Shown: in pieces, positions 50,702 through 61,100 of the stretch
Position numbering within the stretch: position 1 is the stretch's first letter
How the letters are laid out: every line of letters begins with the position of its first letter
Assembly: GCA_964649085.1 (NCBI GenBank)
Contig: CAZYPN010000020.1
Coordinates: 1 to 64,000, forward strand
From: JADMJV01 sp964649085
Lineage (GTDB): Bacteria; Vulcanimicrobiota; Xenobia; Xenobiales; JADMJV01
DNA: 64,000 nt
Reading direction: 5' to 3'
Notes under the pieces: model-generated
Told to the model about the DNA's origin: nothing
The model's database searches: none
What the model saw: only the letters and a program-made list of their open reading frames with translations
Position numbers and translations under genes: made by a program

Positions 50702-51714
50702 TGCTCTCCAGCCTGGGATTGGTCGAGGCGCTCGACCTGCGCAACAACCGCCTGGCCATTCGCAGCAGTCGAGATTACCAGGTGGGTCAGACCACCAAAG
50801 TCCGCATTCAAATTCCGCCCGGTAGTGGCAAACTGCTCACCGTGGAAGTCGAGGTGATCGAACGCATCCCGCAGGGCAAGGGCTTCATCTTCAAAACGCG
50901 CCTCCTCACCGAGCTCAAAGGCCTGGAGTTTCGCGGTTCCGACCCGGCCCTGCGCGAACGGCCCCGCTATGCCGTCAACGTGCGGGTGCGCTCGCGCGAG
51001 CTGCCCGGGTTCAAGGCCACCGCCATCGACTTTTCCACCACCGGCACCCAGCTCATCCTGGAAGATGCCGTGGCCGTAGGCACCACCACCGAGCTGCACT
51101 TCGACCTGGAGGGCTTTCGCCTGAGCACGCTCAGCGTGCCGGCCCAGGCGATGTGGTGCACCCCCAAGGCCGACCGTCCCAACGCCGGGTTTCGCTTTCT
51201 GGACCTCAGCCCGCAGTTGCAACGCGACGTGGCCGAGCTGGCCAACTTCCTGGGCGACCGCGCCAACAGCGACCTGGAAAATCTGTTGGAACAGGCCAAG
51301 TTGCTGGCCCCCGACGCTTCGGTGCAGCCGCTGCGCCCCCGGCCGCAGCCCGTGGCGGCCGCTCCTCAGGCGGCACCGACCCCCCCCGAGCCCGAGGTCG
51401 CCTGGGCCACCCTGCCGTTGCGGGCGCGGGTCGATGGCTATACGCGCAATCTCAACACCGGCTCGCTCTACCTGAGGCTGGCCAGTCAGGGCCAGGACGT
51501 CCATATGCTGGAGTTTCCCGACTGCGAGTGTCTCCAAGAACGCCAGCTCTCTGCCTGCGCCGATGTGGTGGGCCTGAGCTCGGCCCGCCAATCGCCCTGG
51601 CTCAGCAGCCTGGAAGCGCGACTGGGCCCGGGTTCGTGGAAGCATTACCGGCTGCTGGCCGAAGACGGTTCCGTGTTGCTCGAGCTGATCTCGCGACCCT
51701 GCCGAGCCGGCTAG
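50701..51714 (+). CDS. PilZ-domain protein
   Basis: About 337 residues. Residues 80-170 hold a PilZ domain: RERPRYAVNVRV (RxxxR-like) and IDFSTTG (D/NxSxxG), the c-di-GMP-binding motifs. There is an additional beta-rich N-terminal part (YcgR-like) and a proline linker followed by a C-terminal domain without a name. Likely a c-di-GMP effector. Overlaps TerB-like stop and kinase stop. Confidence 0.82.
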   Translation: MLSSLGLVEALDLRNNRLAIRSSRDYQVGQTTKVRIQIPPGSGKLLTVEVEVIERIPQGKGFIFKTRLLTELKGLEFRGSDPALRERPRYAVNVRVRSRELPGFKATAIDFSTTGTQLILEDAVAVGTTTELHFDLEGFRLSTLSVPAQAMWCTPKADRPNAGFRFLDLSPQLQRDVAELANFLGDRANSDLENLLEQAKLLAPDASVQPLRPRPQPVAAAPQAAPTPPEPEVAWATLPLRARVDGYTRNLNTGSLYLRLASQGQDVHMLEFPDCECLQERQLSACADVVGLSSARQSPWLSSLEARLGPGSWKHYRLLAEDGSVLLELISRPCRAG

Positions 51715-52973
51715 TTTCCTGGTTCGGGTCGCAGAATCTTGTCGACCCGCTGCCAATCCTCACTCGACAGCGAGCCCGGGGGCCAACGATGAATCTCGTT
51801 GCCATTGCTGTCCAGGATGACCAAAAAGGGACCATCGAGCACCTTCAACTGAAGCACCCGCCCCTGGGCTTCCACGCGATTGGTGGGACTTTTGAGGGCA
51901 TCGGCCACCCGGGTGCGTTCGCTGGCGTCGAGCTGGATACCCTGGGGAAAACCCACCCAGCGCAAGTTCAGGTTGGATCCCGCCTGCTGCACAATCAACC
52001 CGCCCGGAAGGGGCGGAGGGGGCGGCTCGGGCTGGGGCATCAGGAACAGTCCAACAGCCAGCAGCAACAGCAGGAGCACGCCGATCCACCCGGCCCAAGA
52101 GCCGCTGCCTGAGGCAGCGGTGGTGGGAGCCGCCCTCGAGGGCAGGGCCGCGGGCTCTACCCGCTGCGAGGGCCGCTCGGAAAGGGTGCCCGGCAGTTGC
52201 TCGATAAAGTCGTTAAGGCTGATGCGCTGCGGGGGCTTGAGTCGCATGGCCGCACCCACCAGTTGAGCCCAGTCGGTGCGTACGCCCAGGTCGCGAAGCA
52301 ACTGCTCGGGCTGGGTTTTGTGGGTCAACAGGTCGAGCGCGCTGGGCGGGGCCTTGCCAGACAGCAGGTGAAAGGCCGTGGCTCCCAGGGAATACACATC
52401 CGAGGCAATTCCGGTGGTCGAGTCGGCCGAATACTGCTCCAGCGGCGAGTAGGCCTCGCTGGCAAAGCCCTTCAGGGCGATCTCGGTGCGACCATTGGCC
52501 ACCAGCGAGCGGGCAATGCCGAAATCGATCAGCTTGACCTCCAGCGAGTCGGTAATCAAAACGTTCTCCGGCTTCAAGTCGCGAACGATCACGGGCGGAT
52601 TTTGAGAGTGCAGATACTGCATCACCTGGCAAATTTGCCCCAAAATGGCCCCGGCCTTGGCCACGCGTTGCTCCAGGCTGTGTTCTTCGATCCAGCGCTG
52701 CAGAGTGATACCCGGAATGCGTTCCATCACCAGGTAGCTGGCACCGTCCTGGGTGAGCAGTTCGCGCTCGTTGACCAGAAAAGGATGCTCGACGCGAATC
52801 AGCACTTCCCACTCGTTGGCCAGGGCCCGATGCAGCGAAGGGTCTTCATGGAGCAGCGCCTTGATCGCAACGGGTTCTCCCGACTCGAGGTGACGACCGC
52901 TGTAGACACAGCCCATAGCCCCCTTGCCCAATACCCCGTCGATCTCATATCCCGGAACGTCTGGATATTCCAT
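51711..52973 (-). CDS. Ser/Thr protein kinase with one transmembrane segment
   Basis: About 420 residues. The kinase domain starts YEIDGVLGKGAMGCVYSG (glycine loop), then VAIKALL (Lys), IVRDLKPENV (the HRD motif reads VRD), and IDFGIAR (DFG). A transmembrane helix lies at about 300-325 (LLLLLLAVGLFLM), with a short external domain. I chose ATG 52973, which precedes the conserved start; an ATG at 53033 overlaps the SbcC stop by 4 bases and would add 20 residues. Follows SbcC on the same strand. Confidence 0.85.
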   Translation of the reverse strand: MEYPDVPGYEIDGVLGKGAMGCVYSGRHLESGEPVAIKALLHEDPSLHRALANEWEVLIRVEHPFLVNERELLTQDGASYLVMERIPGITLQRWIEEHSLEQRVAKAGAILGQICQVMQYLHSQNPPVIVRDLKPENVLITDSLEVKLIDFGIARSLVANGRTEIALKGFASEAYSPLEQYSADSTTGIASDVYSLGATAFHLLSGKAPPSALDLLTHKTQPEQLLRDLGVRTDWAQLVGAAMRLKPPQRISLNDFIEQLPGTLSERPSQRVEPAALPSRAAPTTAASGSGSWAGWIGVLLLLLLAVGLFLMPQPEPPPPPLPGGLIVQQAGSNLNLRWVGFPQGIQLDASERTRVADALKSPTNRVEAQGRVLQLKVLDGPFLVILDSNGNEIHRWPPGSLSSEDWQRVDKILRPEPGN

Positions 52974-53029
52974 CGCCGGCTGTTTCTCTTCGCTGTGCGC
53001 AACCCCTGGCCGGCTGTGGTGAAAAGCTC

Positions 53030-55963
53030 TCAATGATGCCAGATCATTTGATGCCCCGAAGGATGAGGCCGGATCTCCAGGCGCCGGGGAACGCGTTGAC
53101 GAATCTCAGGCAAATGAGAAATCAGGCCGATCATCCGTCCGTCCCTCTGAATGGACTCGAGGGCGGTGAAGGCCTGGTCCAACCCCTCTTCATCCAGGTA
53201 GCCGAAACCCTCGTCGATAAACAGAGTCTCTAACAACGTGGTGCTCTCGGTTTGCAAGAAACTCTCCGAAAGGCCCAGTGCCAGCGCCAGCGAGGCCAGA
53301 AAACTCTCGCCGCCACTCAGGGTCATCACCGAACGTGACTGACCCGAGAGATGATCGCGAACCTCGAGTTCCAGCGCTGACTTGCCCGCTTCGAGGCTGA
53401 AACGCCCCGAAGTCATTCGGTGCAGATGCAGATTGGCGGCCTGCAGCACGCTCTCCATCTGGCGAGACAGCACCCACTGCAAATAGCTCAGGCCGCTGCT
53501 GTTCTGTCCCTGGGCCGTGCGCACCAGTCGGCGCAGGCGGGCCACGCGCGGTTCCAACTCCTGAATTTCCAGCTGGCAGCGCTGATAGTCCTGAATCTGA
53601 CGATCGAGCTGGCGGAGCTTCTCCTGGCATTCGGCCACTTCGGCATAACCCTCGGCCAGGCGTTTCTCCAATTCGTCGGGCGGAACTTCCAGTTCGCTCC
53701 AATCTTCCAGACTCTCATGGTACAGGCTCTCGGCCCGCTCCAGTTCCTCCTCCAGGATGCGGCGTTTCTGTTCGTGGCTGTGTAATTCGCCTTCGATCGT
53801 CTCCAGATCGCTCAACGCCCCCTGGTGCAGCCCCCGCCATTCTTCCAGATCGCGAAAACCGCCGAGCTGCAAGCGAGCCTGCATCAGTTCAAAGGCCAGT
53901 CGGGTGCGCTCGCGGCTGAGCTCGATGCCTTTGCGAGCAGCTTCGGCCGCCGCCGCCAGCGATGCGTACAGGTGAGAATCCTGACCCAATTGCAGCCGCT
54001 GATTCTCCAGTTCCCGCTGTAGCGGCTCGAGCTGCTCCTGCAACTCCTGGCGCCTGCGCTGCACCAACGCCGGCGTGCCCAAGGAAGCTGGCAACTGCTG
54101 GCGGCGCTCTTCCACCATGCCCTGCACCTGGCTGAGGGCCTGTTGAGCCATCAGGCGGGCTTCTTGCCAGCGTTCGCGTCGCTTCTCCAACTTGCGAACC
54201 CTCTTTTGATCGCGCTCCGACGCCTCGCGATAGCGCTGCAGACGCATCAGTTCGCGCTCCAAATCGCGCAACTGCTGGGTGATCTCCTGTACTTCCTCGC
54301 CGGACACATCGCCCTGATCGGGGGCTTTCTCGCGCGCCATCGTCAGTCGCTCATGCAAACGCGCCAGCTGAATCTGCTGCTCCTGTTCTTCTTGCTCCAT
54401 GCCCTCGGCCTGCTTCCAGGCTTGATCCAGCTGCTTGCGCAGCTGCTCCAGGCTCAGCTGAGTCGGCGCCCCGCCCGCTTCCGCCGGACGAGGGTGCTGC
54501 TCGGAACCACACACCGCGCAGGGCAGCCCGGCCTTGAGCTGGCGTGCCAGTTCGCCAGCCCAGTGCTGCTCCAGCAGGCGAGTGCGTTGCTGCACATCAC
54601 GCTCGAGTTTGTCGATCTGGTCGAGCACCCGATTGCGGCGTTCGCCGATACGCACCAGGCCAGCTTCCAGACGCTCGATGCCGGCCTGGAGTTCGGCCTG
54701 CTGACGCTGGGCGCGAAACGACTCTTTCAGCCCTTCCAGGCGGGCCTGAGAAGACTGCAGCTGCTCGCGCAGGGCGCGTTCTTCCTGATTGAAGCGCTCG
54801 ACCTCGGCCTGGCGATGGCGGGCCTGCTCCAAATCCTGAGCCAACGCGTGGCCTTCCTCTTCGAGTTCATTCCAGGTTTGTTGGCACTTCAACAGCTGCT
54901 CTTCGCCCTGAACCAGACGACGCTGTTCGCGCTCGATACGGTCCAGCTCTTGAAGTTGCTGCAGCAACTCCTGGCGCTGCTGCTGCAGCACCTCCAGTTC
55001 ACCGGCGACCTGCTGGGGTGAAGTCAGTTCCTGCAGGCGGCGCTGCAACTCCCGATCGGCCTCTTCGAACTGCCCCTCTGCCAGCAGCTCCTCGCCTCGT
55101 GCCTGTTCCCACTGTTCCACCTGAGGGGCCACCTGAAGGGCGGCTCGATAACGCCGCGTCAGACTTCGAAGCTCGTCCAGATCGCCTTCATGGGTCAGCA
55201 GTTGCTGCAATTCCTGGCTGGTGCGCTGACGCTCGCGCGAACGCTCGTTGACGAGAACCGCTCTCTCGCGGTTCTGCAAGACCTTCTGCTGCAGCTCTTT
55301 CCACTGTTCCAGTTGGCGCTCCAACTTGCGCAGGCGAATTTCCTGGCTGCGCCGCAAGTCGTGCACATCGCCCTGGGCGGCCAACTGCTCTCGACGCTGC
55401 CAGGCTCGCGACAGCTCCTCCTCCAGGTCGAGATGAGCGCGCTCGAGGGCAGCCTCGACCATCACCGGAGAGCGGGTTTGGAACAAGGCCGACAAAATCC
55501 GCTCGCGCTCGCCGGTCGGTGCCAATAAAAACTGGCGAAACTGTCCCTGAGGCAGCATCACCGCCCGGCGAAACTGCAACGAATCGAGCCCCAACAAACG
55601 ATGAATGCGTTTCTCGGCGGCCGCCGTATCGGGGCTGGGCAGCGAACCGTCCAGAGCGCTGAGCTGGCATTGCTCCAAATCGCGGCGCACACGCCAGGCC
55701 TTGCCCTGAGCTTCGAAGTCAAACTCGACCAGCGTAGCCGTCGACTCGCCAGCCAGATCGCAGCGAAGCTGGGCCGCCGACCGCTCGCCCCCGGAAGAAA
55801 CTCCGAAAAGGCTGAAACAAATCGCATCCATCAAGCTGGTCTTACCCGAACCCACCGGGCCGTGGATGAGAAACAGGCCATGGGGATGCACGGGCTGGAA
55901 GTCGACCTCGACCTGGTTCCAAAACGGACCAAAAGCCTGCGCCACCAGGCGCAGAGGCTTCAC
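53030..55963 (-). CDS. sbcC: SbcC, ATPase subunit of the SbcCD complex
   Basis: 977 residues. Walker A GPVGSGKTSLMDAI, Q-loop LPQGQFRQFLL, a long coiled coil with the zinc hook CAVCGSEQH at the tip, ABC signature LSGGESFLAS and Walker B LFIDEGFGYLDEEG. Rad50-like; dimerises and tethers DNA ends, drives the SbcD subunit. Intact in all motifs, in contrast to its SbcD partner here. Overlaps sbcD by 4 bases (ATGA). Confidence 0.95.
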   Translation of the reverse strand: MKPLRLVAQAFGPFWNQVEVDFQPVHPHGLFLIHGPVGSGKTSLMDAICFSLFGVSSGGERSAAQLRCDLAGESTATLVEFDFEAQGKAWRVRRDLEQCQLSALDGSLPSPDTAAAEKRIHRLLGLDSLQFRRAVMLPQGQFRQFLLAPTGERERILSALFQTRSPVMVEAALERAHLDLEEELSRAWQRREQLAAQGDVHDLRRSQEIRLRKLERQLEQWKELQQKVLQNRERAVLVNERSRERQRTSQELQQLLTHEGDLDELRSLTRRYRAALQVAPQVEQWEQARGEELLAEGQFEEADRELQRRLQELTSPQQVAGELEVLQQQRQELLQQLQELDRIEREQRRLVQGEEQLLKCQQTWNELEEEGHALAQDLEQARHRQAEVERFNQEERALREQLQSSQARLEGLKESFRAQRQQAELQAGIERLEAGLVRIGERRNRVLDQIDKLERDVQQRTRLLEQHWAGELARQLKAGLPCAVCGSEQHPRPAEAGGAPTQLSLEQLRKQLDQAWKQAEGMEQEEQEQQIQLARLHERLTMAREKAPDQGDVSGEEVQEITQQLRDLERELMRLQRYREASERDQKRVRKLEKRRERWQEARLMAQQALSQVQGMVEERRQQLPASLGTPALVQRRRQELQEQLEPLQRELENQRLQLGQDSHLYASLAAAAEAARKGIELSRERTRLAFELMQARLQLGGFRDLEEWRGLHQGALSDLETIEGELHSHEQKRRILEEELERAESLYHESLEDWSELEVPPDELEKRLAEGYAEVAECQEKLRQLDRQIQDYQRCQLEIQELEPRVARLRRLVRTAQGQNSSGLSYLQWVLSRQMESVLQAANLHLHRMTSGRFSLEAGKSALELEVRDHLSGQSRSVMTLSGGESFLASLALALGLSESFLQTESTTLLETLFIDEGFGYLDEEGLDQAFTALESIQRDGRMIGLISHLPEIRQRVPRRLEIRPHPSGHQMIWHH

Positions 55964-57090
55964 GGCTCGAGCTCCAGGAAAAGGTCCTGCAACAGCTCCA
56001 GATCTTCCGAGTCGACCGACTCACCGGTAACCTGAGCAAAGAAGGTCTGAAAACTTTCCAGCGGGTCCTGACCCCCCGGTTCGAGGGGTCGGGCCTGCAG
56101 GTCGCGGCGCTCGATACGCCACAGGTTGGAATAGCTCTGACGTAGTCGCTGCACCATGTCGGCGCTGAGCAACGCACTGTCCTGGCTCAACTCCAACACC
56201 ACCAGGTCGCTGGGGTCCAACTTGCGCGAGGGGCCGTGTAACAGGCGCTCCAGTTGGCCCTGGAAACGGTAAAAGTGGCGATGGGGCGGAAAAGGCACCA
56301 ACTCGCTGTGAACCTCGCCCTGGGCATCCATCTCCACTTTGACCACACCCCGAGCGATGGGCTGGGTCTCGAACTGAAACGGAACCGGGCTGCCGCTGTA
56401 GCAGAATCGGCCTTCGCCCAGCACCTGAGGTCGATGCAGGTAACCCAGCGCCGAATAGTGGATGCCCTCGAAACTGGCCAGAGCCACCGCCGACTCGGAA
56501 TCGCCTTCCAGAGGGCGCTCCTCGCCACACAACTCGCCCCCTTCTACCCACAGGTAGCCGGCTACCACTCCACGCACCGCCTTGCGCCGGAGACGACGAA
56601 AGCGAGTCAGGTGCTCCAAAATGGCGTTCCCCGCCTGAGCGTGGCTGTGGATGCTCTGGCCACGAAAATGCTGATCGACTTCCTGCAACCGCAGATGAGG
56701 GATGGCGTGAATCTGTACCGGGCCGTCGGCATCCTCGAGCATGATCGGGGAAAGCGCCTGCTCCAGCTGGGTGATCATGTGCAGTTGTTTCCGCTCGTAC
56801 AGCCAGCTGCCAAAGCTGAGCCGCTGGATGCCGTCTTGCAGACCCGGAGCCAGCAGCACCCTCACCTTACATTCAAGCAACAACCGCTGCAGCACGTGGT
56901 CGAGTAGCTCCAGGGCTTCCTCGGAAGGAGTTGAGCGTTCGAAGATATCGCCCAAAATGACCAGAAGGTCGGGGCGAAAATCGTGGGTCAGCTCAATGAG
57001 ATGCTCACAGAAAGCCCGCTGATCTTCGAGCAACGAGATGCCCATAATATTGCGGCCCAAATGCCAATCCGAGGTGTGCAGCAGCCTCAT
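55960..57090 (-). CDS. sbcD: SbcD-like subunit with missing nuclease residues
   Basis: 376 residues. The start TSDWHLGRN keeps Asp8 and His10, and GDIFERS keeps Asp48. But the usual GNHD motif reads GLQD (83-86), the His before the loop reads Tyr179 (VVAGYLW), and the first His of the GHxH motif reads Tyr217 (ALGYLHRP), while His219 remains. These are metal ligands or the catalytic acid in Mre11/SbcD. The fold, length and downstream sbcC overlap are normal. So it may bind DNA and SbcC without cutting. Confidence 0.85.
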   Translation of the reverse strand: MRLLHTSDWHLGRNIMGISLLEDQRAFCEHLIELTHDFRPDLLVILGDIFERSTPSEEALELLDHVLQRLLLECKVRVLLAPGLQDGIQRLSFGSWLYERKQLHMITQLEQALSPIMLEDADGPVQIHAIPHLRLQEVDQHFRGQSIHSHAQAGNAILEHLTRFRRLRRKAVRGVVAGYLWVEGGELCGEERPLEGDSESAVALASFEGIHYSALGYLHRPQVLGEGRFCYSGSPVPFQFETQPIARGVVKVEMDAQGEVHSELVPFPPHRHFYRFQGQLERLLHGPSRKLDPSDLVVLELSQDSALLSADMVQRLRQSYSNLWRIERRDLQARPLEPGGQDPLESFQTFFAQVTGESVDSEDLELLQDLFLELEP

Positions 57091-57154
57091 GGGGCCGGTG
57101 TTCTACGCCCGATGGGCTTTTCCAGCCCGTTGAAGAAAAGAACTCCGGCGAGAA

Positions 57155-57724
57155 TCAGTCGCGGCGGCGCCACCACAGCAAGAACAGAGCGCAAACTCCC
57201 AGCAGGGCCAGGCCCAATTTCCAGTCGCCCTCGCGCCCCCCCTGAGCGGCCGGCTCGGGCTTGGGTTCTCGAAACAGCGGGCTGGCCTTCTTGCCATAAG
57301 CACTGCGAGGGTCGGCGGGCACATGCTGGGGATGAGCCAGTTCGGCAGTCAGACCCAGCAGGCCCGGCAGGGCATGAATGGCAGCCAGCGTCTTGAGCAT
57401 CTCTTCATGCACGTCGGGGTGGAACTCGGCGTATTCTTTGGCCCGCTCCTCCAGACACAACATTCGACCCTGGTCGTCCTCGAGAACCACCGTGTAATAA
57501 TGATGGGTCTTCGAGTCGCCCTCTTGCTCGCGGTGCCCGATAGAGAATCGCTTGAGCCTGGTCAAGTCGAGCTCAACAGGTTGTCCGCTGGGACCAGGGC
57601 CGCTGGCCTTGCGCGTCGACAAATCGAAAATCACCGTGCCTGGCCCGGCTGGAACGTGCAGTTGCTCGTTCTCGATCCAGCCCATCGAGAACAGGGCCGG
57701 TAGGCCTTCAGGAAGGTTTGCCAT
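57155..57724 (-). CDS. Tail-anchored protein of unknown function
   Basis: About 189 residues from ATG 57724. The N-terminal 140 residues are soluble and mixed in character, then a linker leads to a hydrophobic C-terminus (LGLALLGVCALFLLWW) closed by RRRD, typical of a C-terminal membrane anchor. It lies upstream of sbcD on the same strand. No family recognised. Confidence 0.65.
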   Translation of the reverse strand: MANLPEGLPALFSMGWIENEQLHVPAGPGTVIFDLSTRKASGPGPSGQPVELDLTRLKRFSIGHREQEGDSKTHHYYTVVLEDDQGRMLCLEERAKEYAEFHPDVHEEMLKTLAAIHALPGLLGLTAELAHPQHVPADPRSAYGKKASPLFREPKPEPAAQGGREGDWKLGLALLGVCALFLLWWRRRD

Positions 57725-57763
57725 AGGTCTCCGTTCGCTCCGGCAAGGAGACAAACCTGTGCC

Positions 57764-58078
57764 TCAAACATCGGCAAAATAAAGCGGCGACACCTGCCAA
57801 CCGAAGGCCTTCATATCGACCCGCTGGCCCACGACCACCACACCTTCGGCCAGCAGAGCTGCGATCTGGCGCTCGGGAGGTTGGGTGCGAATGCATCCTC
57901 TGGCGTTGACAACTCGATGCCAGGGCAACTCCGCCGGGGCCTGAGCCAGTGCCCGTCCCACCTGACGACTTCTTCGAGGATAGCCGGCCCACGCCGCCAG
58001 CTGGCCATAGCTGACCACGCAACCCCGAGGGATGCTGGCAACCAGGGCATAGACCCGCTGGCGAAATTCGACCGGCAT
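57764..58078 (-). CDS. Alkyltransferase-like (ATL) DNA-base damage protein
   Basis: About 104 residues. The MGMT-type DNA-binding helix and RGCVVSYGQLAAWAGYP are present. The active-site motif reads PWHRVVN, with Trp in place of the alkyl-acceptor Cys, which defines ATL proteins. These bind O6-alkylguanine and hand it to nucleotide-excision repair. I chose ATG 58078; the N-terminal extension of the longer frame is not conserved-looking. Confidence 0.87.
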   Translation of the reverse strand: MPVEFRQRVYALVASIPRGCVVSYGQLAAWAGYPRRSRQVGRALAQAPAELPWHRVVNARGCIRTQPPERQIAALLAEGVVVVGQRVDMKAFGWQVSPLYFADV

Positions 58079-58130
58079 CGCCACCCTTTCGCGCTCCAGG
58101 AAGGCAGACCCCGTTGACGTATTCTCTGGC

Positions 58131-61100
58131 GTGAGCACCGCCGAATTCGAACTTCCTCCGGGCGCCCTGCCCTGGCGTTCGCGGCCAGGGAGCGCAGCCC
58201 GCCGAACGGGCCGCAAACTCGATTTGGAACCCTGGAAACTGGGGCTGGGAGTCAGCGCCGCCGGCCTTCGCACCCCCGTGCGCCGGGCCCTCAGCCTGCT
58301 TGAGCATCGAGACCGGACCGCCTGCGAACCCGAGGTCTACGCCTGTCTGGCCCTGATCGCACCAGAAGAGCTGCTTTCGCTGGTCGAGCCGGCAACCGCC
58401 CTGGAGGCCTTTTTCCACAGCCAAACCTTGCAGATCAACGACGAGCCCCAGCATCCACCTCGTTATCGTTGGTTCACCTGCAGTCGGGACGGTGGCGAGC
58501 GCCCCTGGTATCTGCCTTACCCACTGGAACCCTGGATCACCCTGCGCCAGGCGCTTTGTCAGGCAAAAGAAGAAGACTATCAACAGGCTCTCCAGGTGGC
58601 CGCCCAGAAGCGCCCTGGCGGCAGCCTGGAAGAGCGAGTGCTGTTGGCCTTTCTTTTCCCCGACGCGGGCTGGGCCGAGGCCGAAGCGGAAGCCTGTCTG
58701 GCGGCCGAAATCCAACAATGGGGCATGCGCTACCTGCCCGCATTCAGCTGGGCACTTCTGGCCAGCTTGACCAGCCTGGAGTCGGTCTTAGGTCTGTGCC
58801 GCGCCACTCCTCAGAGTTCACCCCCCCACACCATGGCCGCATCCATCCTGGCCAACCTGGGCTCACAGGCATGGCCGCTGTTGATCGAACGCGCGGAAAA
58901 CGACGGCCCCGAGTGGCTCAAACCGTTACTTCATCAAGGTCACCCCGAACTGGCGCGCCAGTTGGGCCCGCTGCTGGGCCAACGGCCACTGCAACCTCTG
59001 ATTCTTGAGTATTTCCGGCGCTTTCCCAGCCAGGGCATCGGCGCCCTGGCCCAGCTGGCCTGTGCGGGCGGCAAGCTCAAAGAAATGGCCCGTGTTCAGC
59101 TGGGCCAGTTGTTGCGAAACCACCCCCAACTTCCCCCCCTGGAAGCTCGCGAACGGCAACTGTGCGAGCAACTACTGCAACGCGCCCAACAACCCCTTGT
59201 CGAGGCCGCTCTCGAAGAACTGCCCCAGGTGCTGGCAAAGCCCCCCTGGCTCACTCCAAGGGCGCCGCGAAAGCCCCTGGTCGCCAGGGCCCAGGCCACC
59301 CCCTACGAAGAGCGCTTGCATCCCTCCAGCTCAGGCTGCCAGCCCTATTTCTATGAAGTTCCCCCACCCGAGGGCCAGGCACCTTCGGCCACCTTTCTGC
59401 GGCTGCAAAAGCAGCTGCAGAAAGGACATCAACTGTCACTGCATCGCCTGGATGAGCTGGCCAACAGCGAGGCCTTGCAGCTGTTGCTTCAGGCTCCGGC
59501 CGGCTGTTGGCAGGACAGCTGGACCCCCTTGGAACCCCTGATGGAACGTTTTGGCCTGGCCGCGTTGCCGGGGTTGGTGGGCCAGTTCTCCCAAAGGCCC
59601 CGCGAAGTGCTGGAAGTGATTCAGCGGGTCGAGAGCCCCCAACTGGCGAGTTGCATCGCCGCTGCCATGAAGCTCCAGCAGCACCGCAAGTTGGCCACTC
59701 GTTGGATGCAACGCTTTCCCGAGGCCGCCATCGCCGGACTGCTGCCGCTGGCCGTCGGCGACGACCCATTGCGCCCTGAAGCAGAACAGGCCATACGCTG
59801 GTTGGCCGATTGGAAAGGCCGCGACCTCATTCTTGAGCAAGCTCGCTCGATGGGCGTCGAGACGGCCGCCCAGGAAGTGCTCGACGATGACCCCCTCTTT
59901 CATTTCCCGGTTCGATTGCCCAAGTTAGCCAGCTTCATTTCCCTTCACAGCCTGCCCAGAGTGAAGCTGCGCAATGGCAAAGCTCTGTCGCTGCAAGCCC
60001 AACAACATCTCCTCACCATGCTGGCCTTTTCTCCGCTCGATCCTCCCTATGCCGGACTGAGACCGGTTCAACAGCAATGTTGCCCCGACAGCCTGGAAGA
60101 ACTGGCCACGGAGCTTTTTCACCTCTGGCAATCGGCCGGAGGCCCGAGCAAGGAGAAGTGGTGTTTCCTTGCCCTCGGCCACCTGGGGGGCGAAGCCACC
60201 GTGAGGCAGCTGGTTCCCTTGCTCAAGGCCTGGCCTCAAGAGAAGCTCTTCGCACGTGCCGAGCTGGGGCTGGACGTGCTGGCGGCCATCGGCACCGATC
60301 TGGCCCTGATGCACCTCCACCAGATGTCGTTGCGCTTAAAGTCGAAAGCTCTTCAGGACCGAGCCCGTCGTAAACTGGCCGAGATCGCCCTGCGCCGTGG
60401 TCTTGGCGACGAAGAACTGGCCGACCGGCTGGTGAATGATCTGGGGTTGGAGCGCGGTGGCAGTTGCCTGCTGAACTACGGGCCCCGCAGCTTCCACGTC
60501 AAGTTCGATGAGCAACTTCGACCCCAACTGCTCGACTGCCAGGGGCGCATGCTGAAGGACCTGCCCAGACCCGGCGGACAGGACGACCCACAGCTGGCAC
60601 AACAGGCTCAGCAGCGCTGGAAAGAGCTGAAGAAAGATATCAAACTGCTGGGCGAAATCCAGATCGCCCGACTGCAACGCGCCATGACGGCCGAGCGACA
60701 CTGGAGCCCTGGCGAATGGACCTTGCTTTTGCTGGAACATCCGTTGCTGGTGCTGCTGGTCAAGCGTCTGGTCTGGTCCTACCGATCGTCCGACGAGGCC
60801 GTTCCCCAGCTCTTTCGTGTGGCCGAAGACGGCACGCTGGCCAACCAGGAAGATGAGAGTTGGAGCCTGCCAGCCACGGGACAGGTGGGGCTCCCTCATC
60901 CGCTGAACCTCAGCTCCGAAGAGCTTCTGAGTTGGAGCCAACTCTTCGCCGACTACAATCTGCTTCAGCCCTTTCCTCAACTGGGTCGCGAAGTGCACCG
61001 ACTGGAGGAATCCCAGAAGTCGCTGCAGGCCTTGCTTCCACCCCGGACCTGTCGAGTGCATCCGGGCCGACTGGTGGGCCTGGAGTCGCGGGGCTGGCGG

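Noticed and set aside
57764..58078. Missing Cys in the alkyltransferase as a defect
   Set aside because: Trp at this position is the normal state in alkyltransferase-like proteins.
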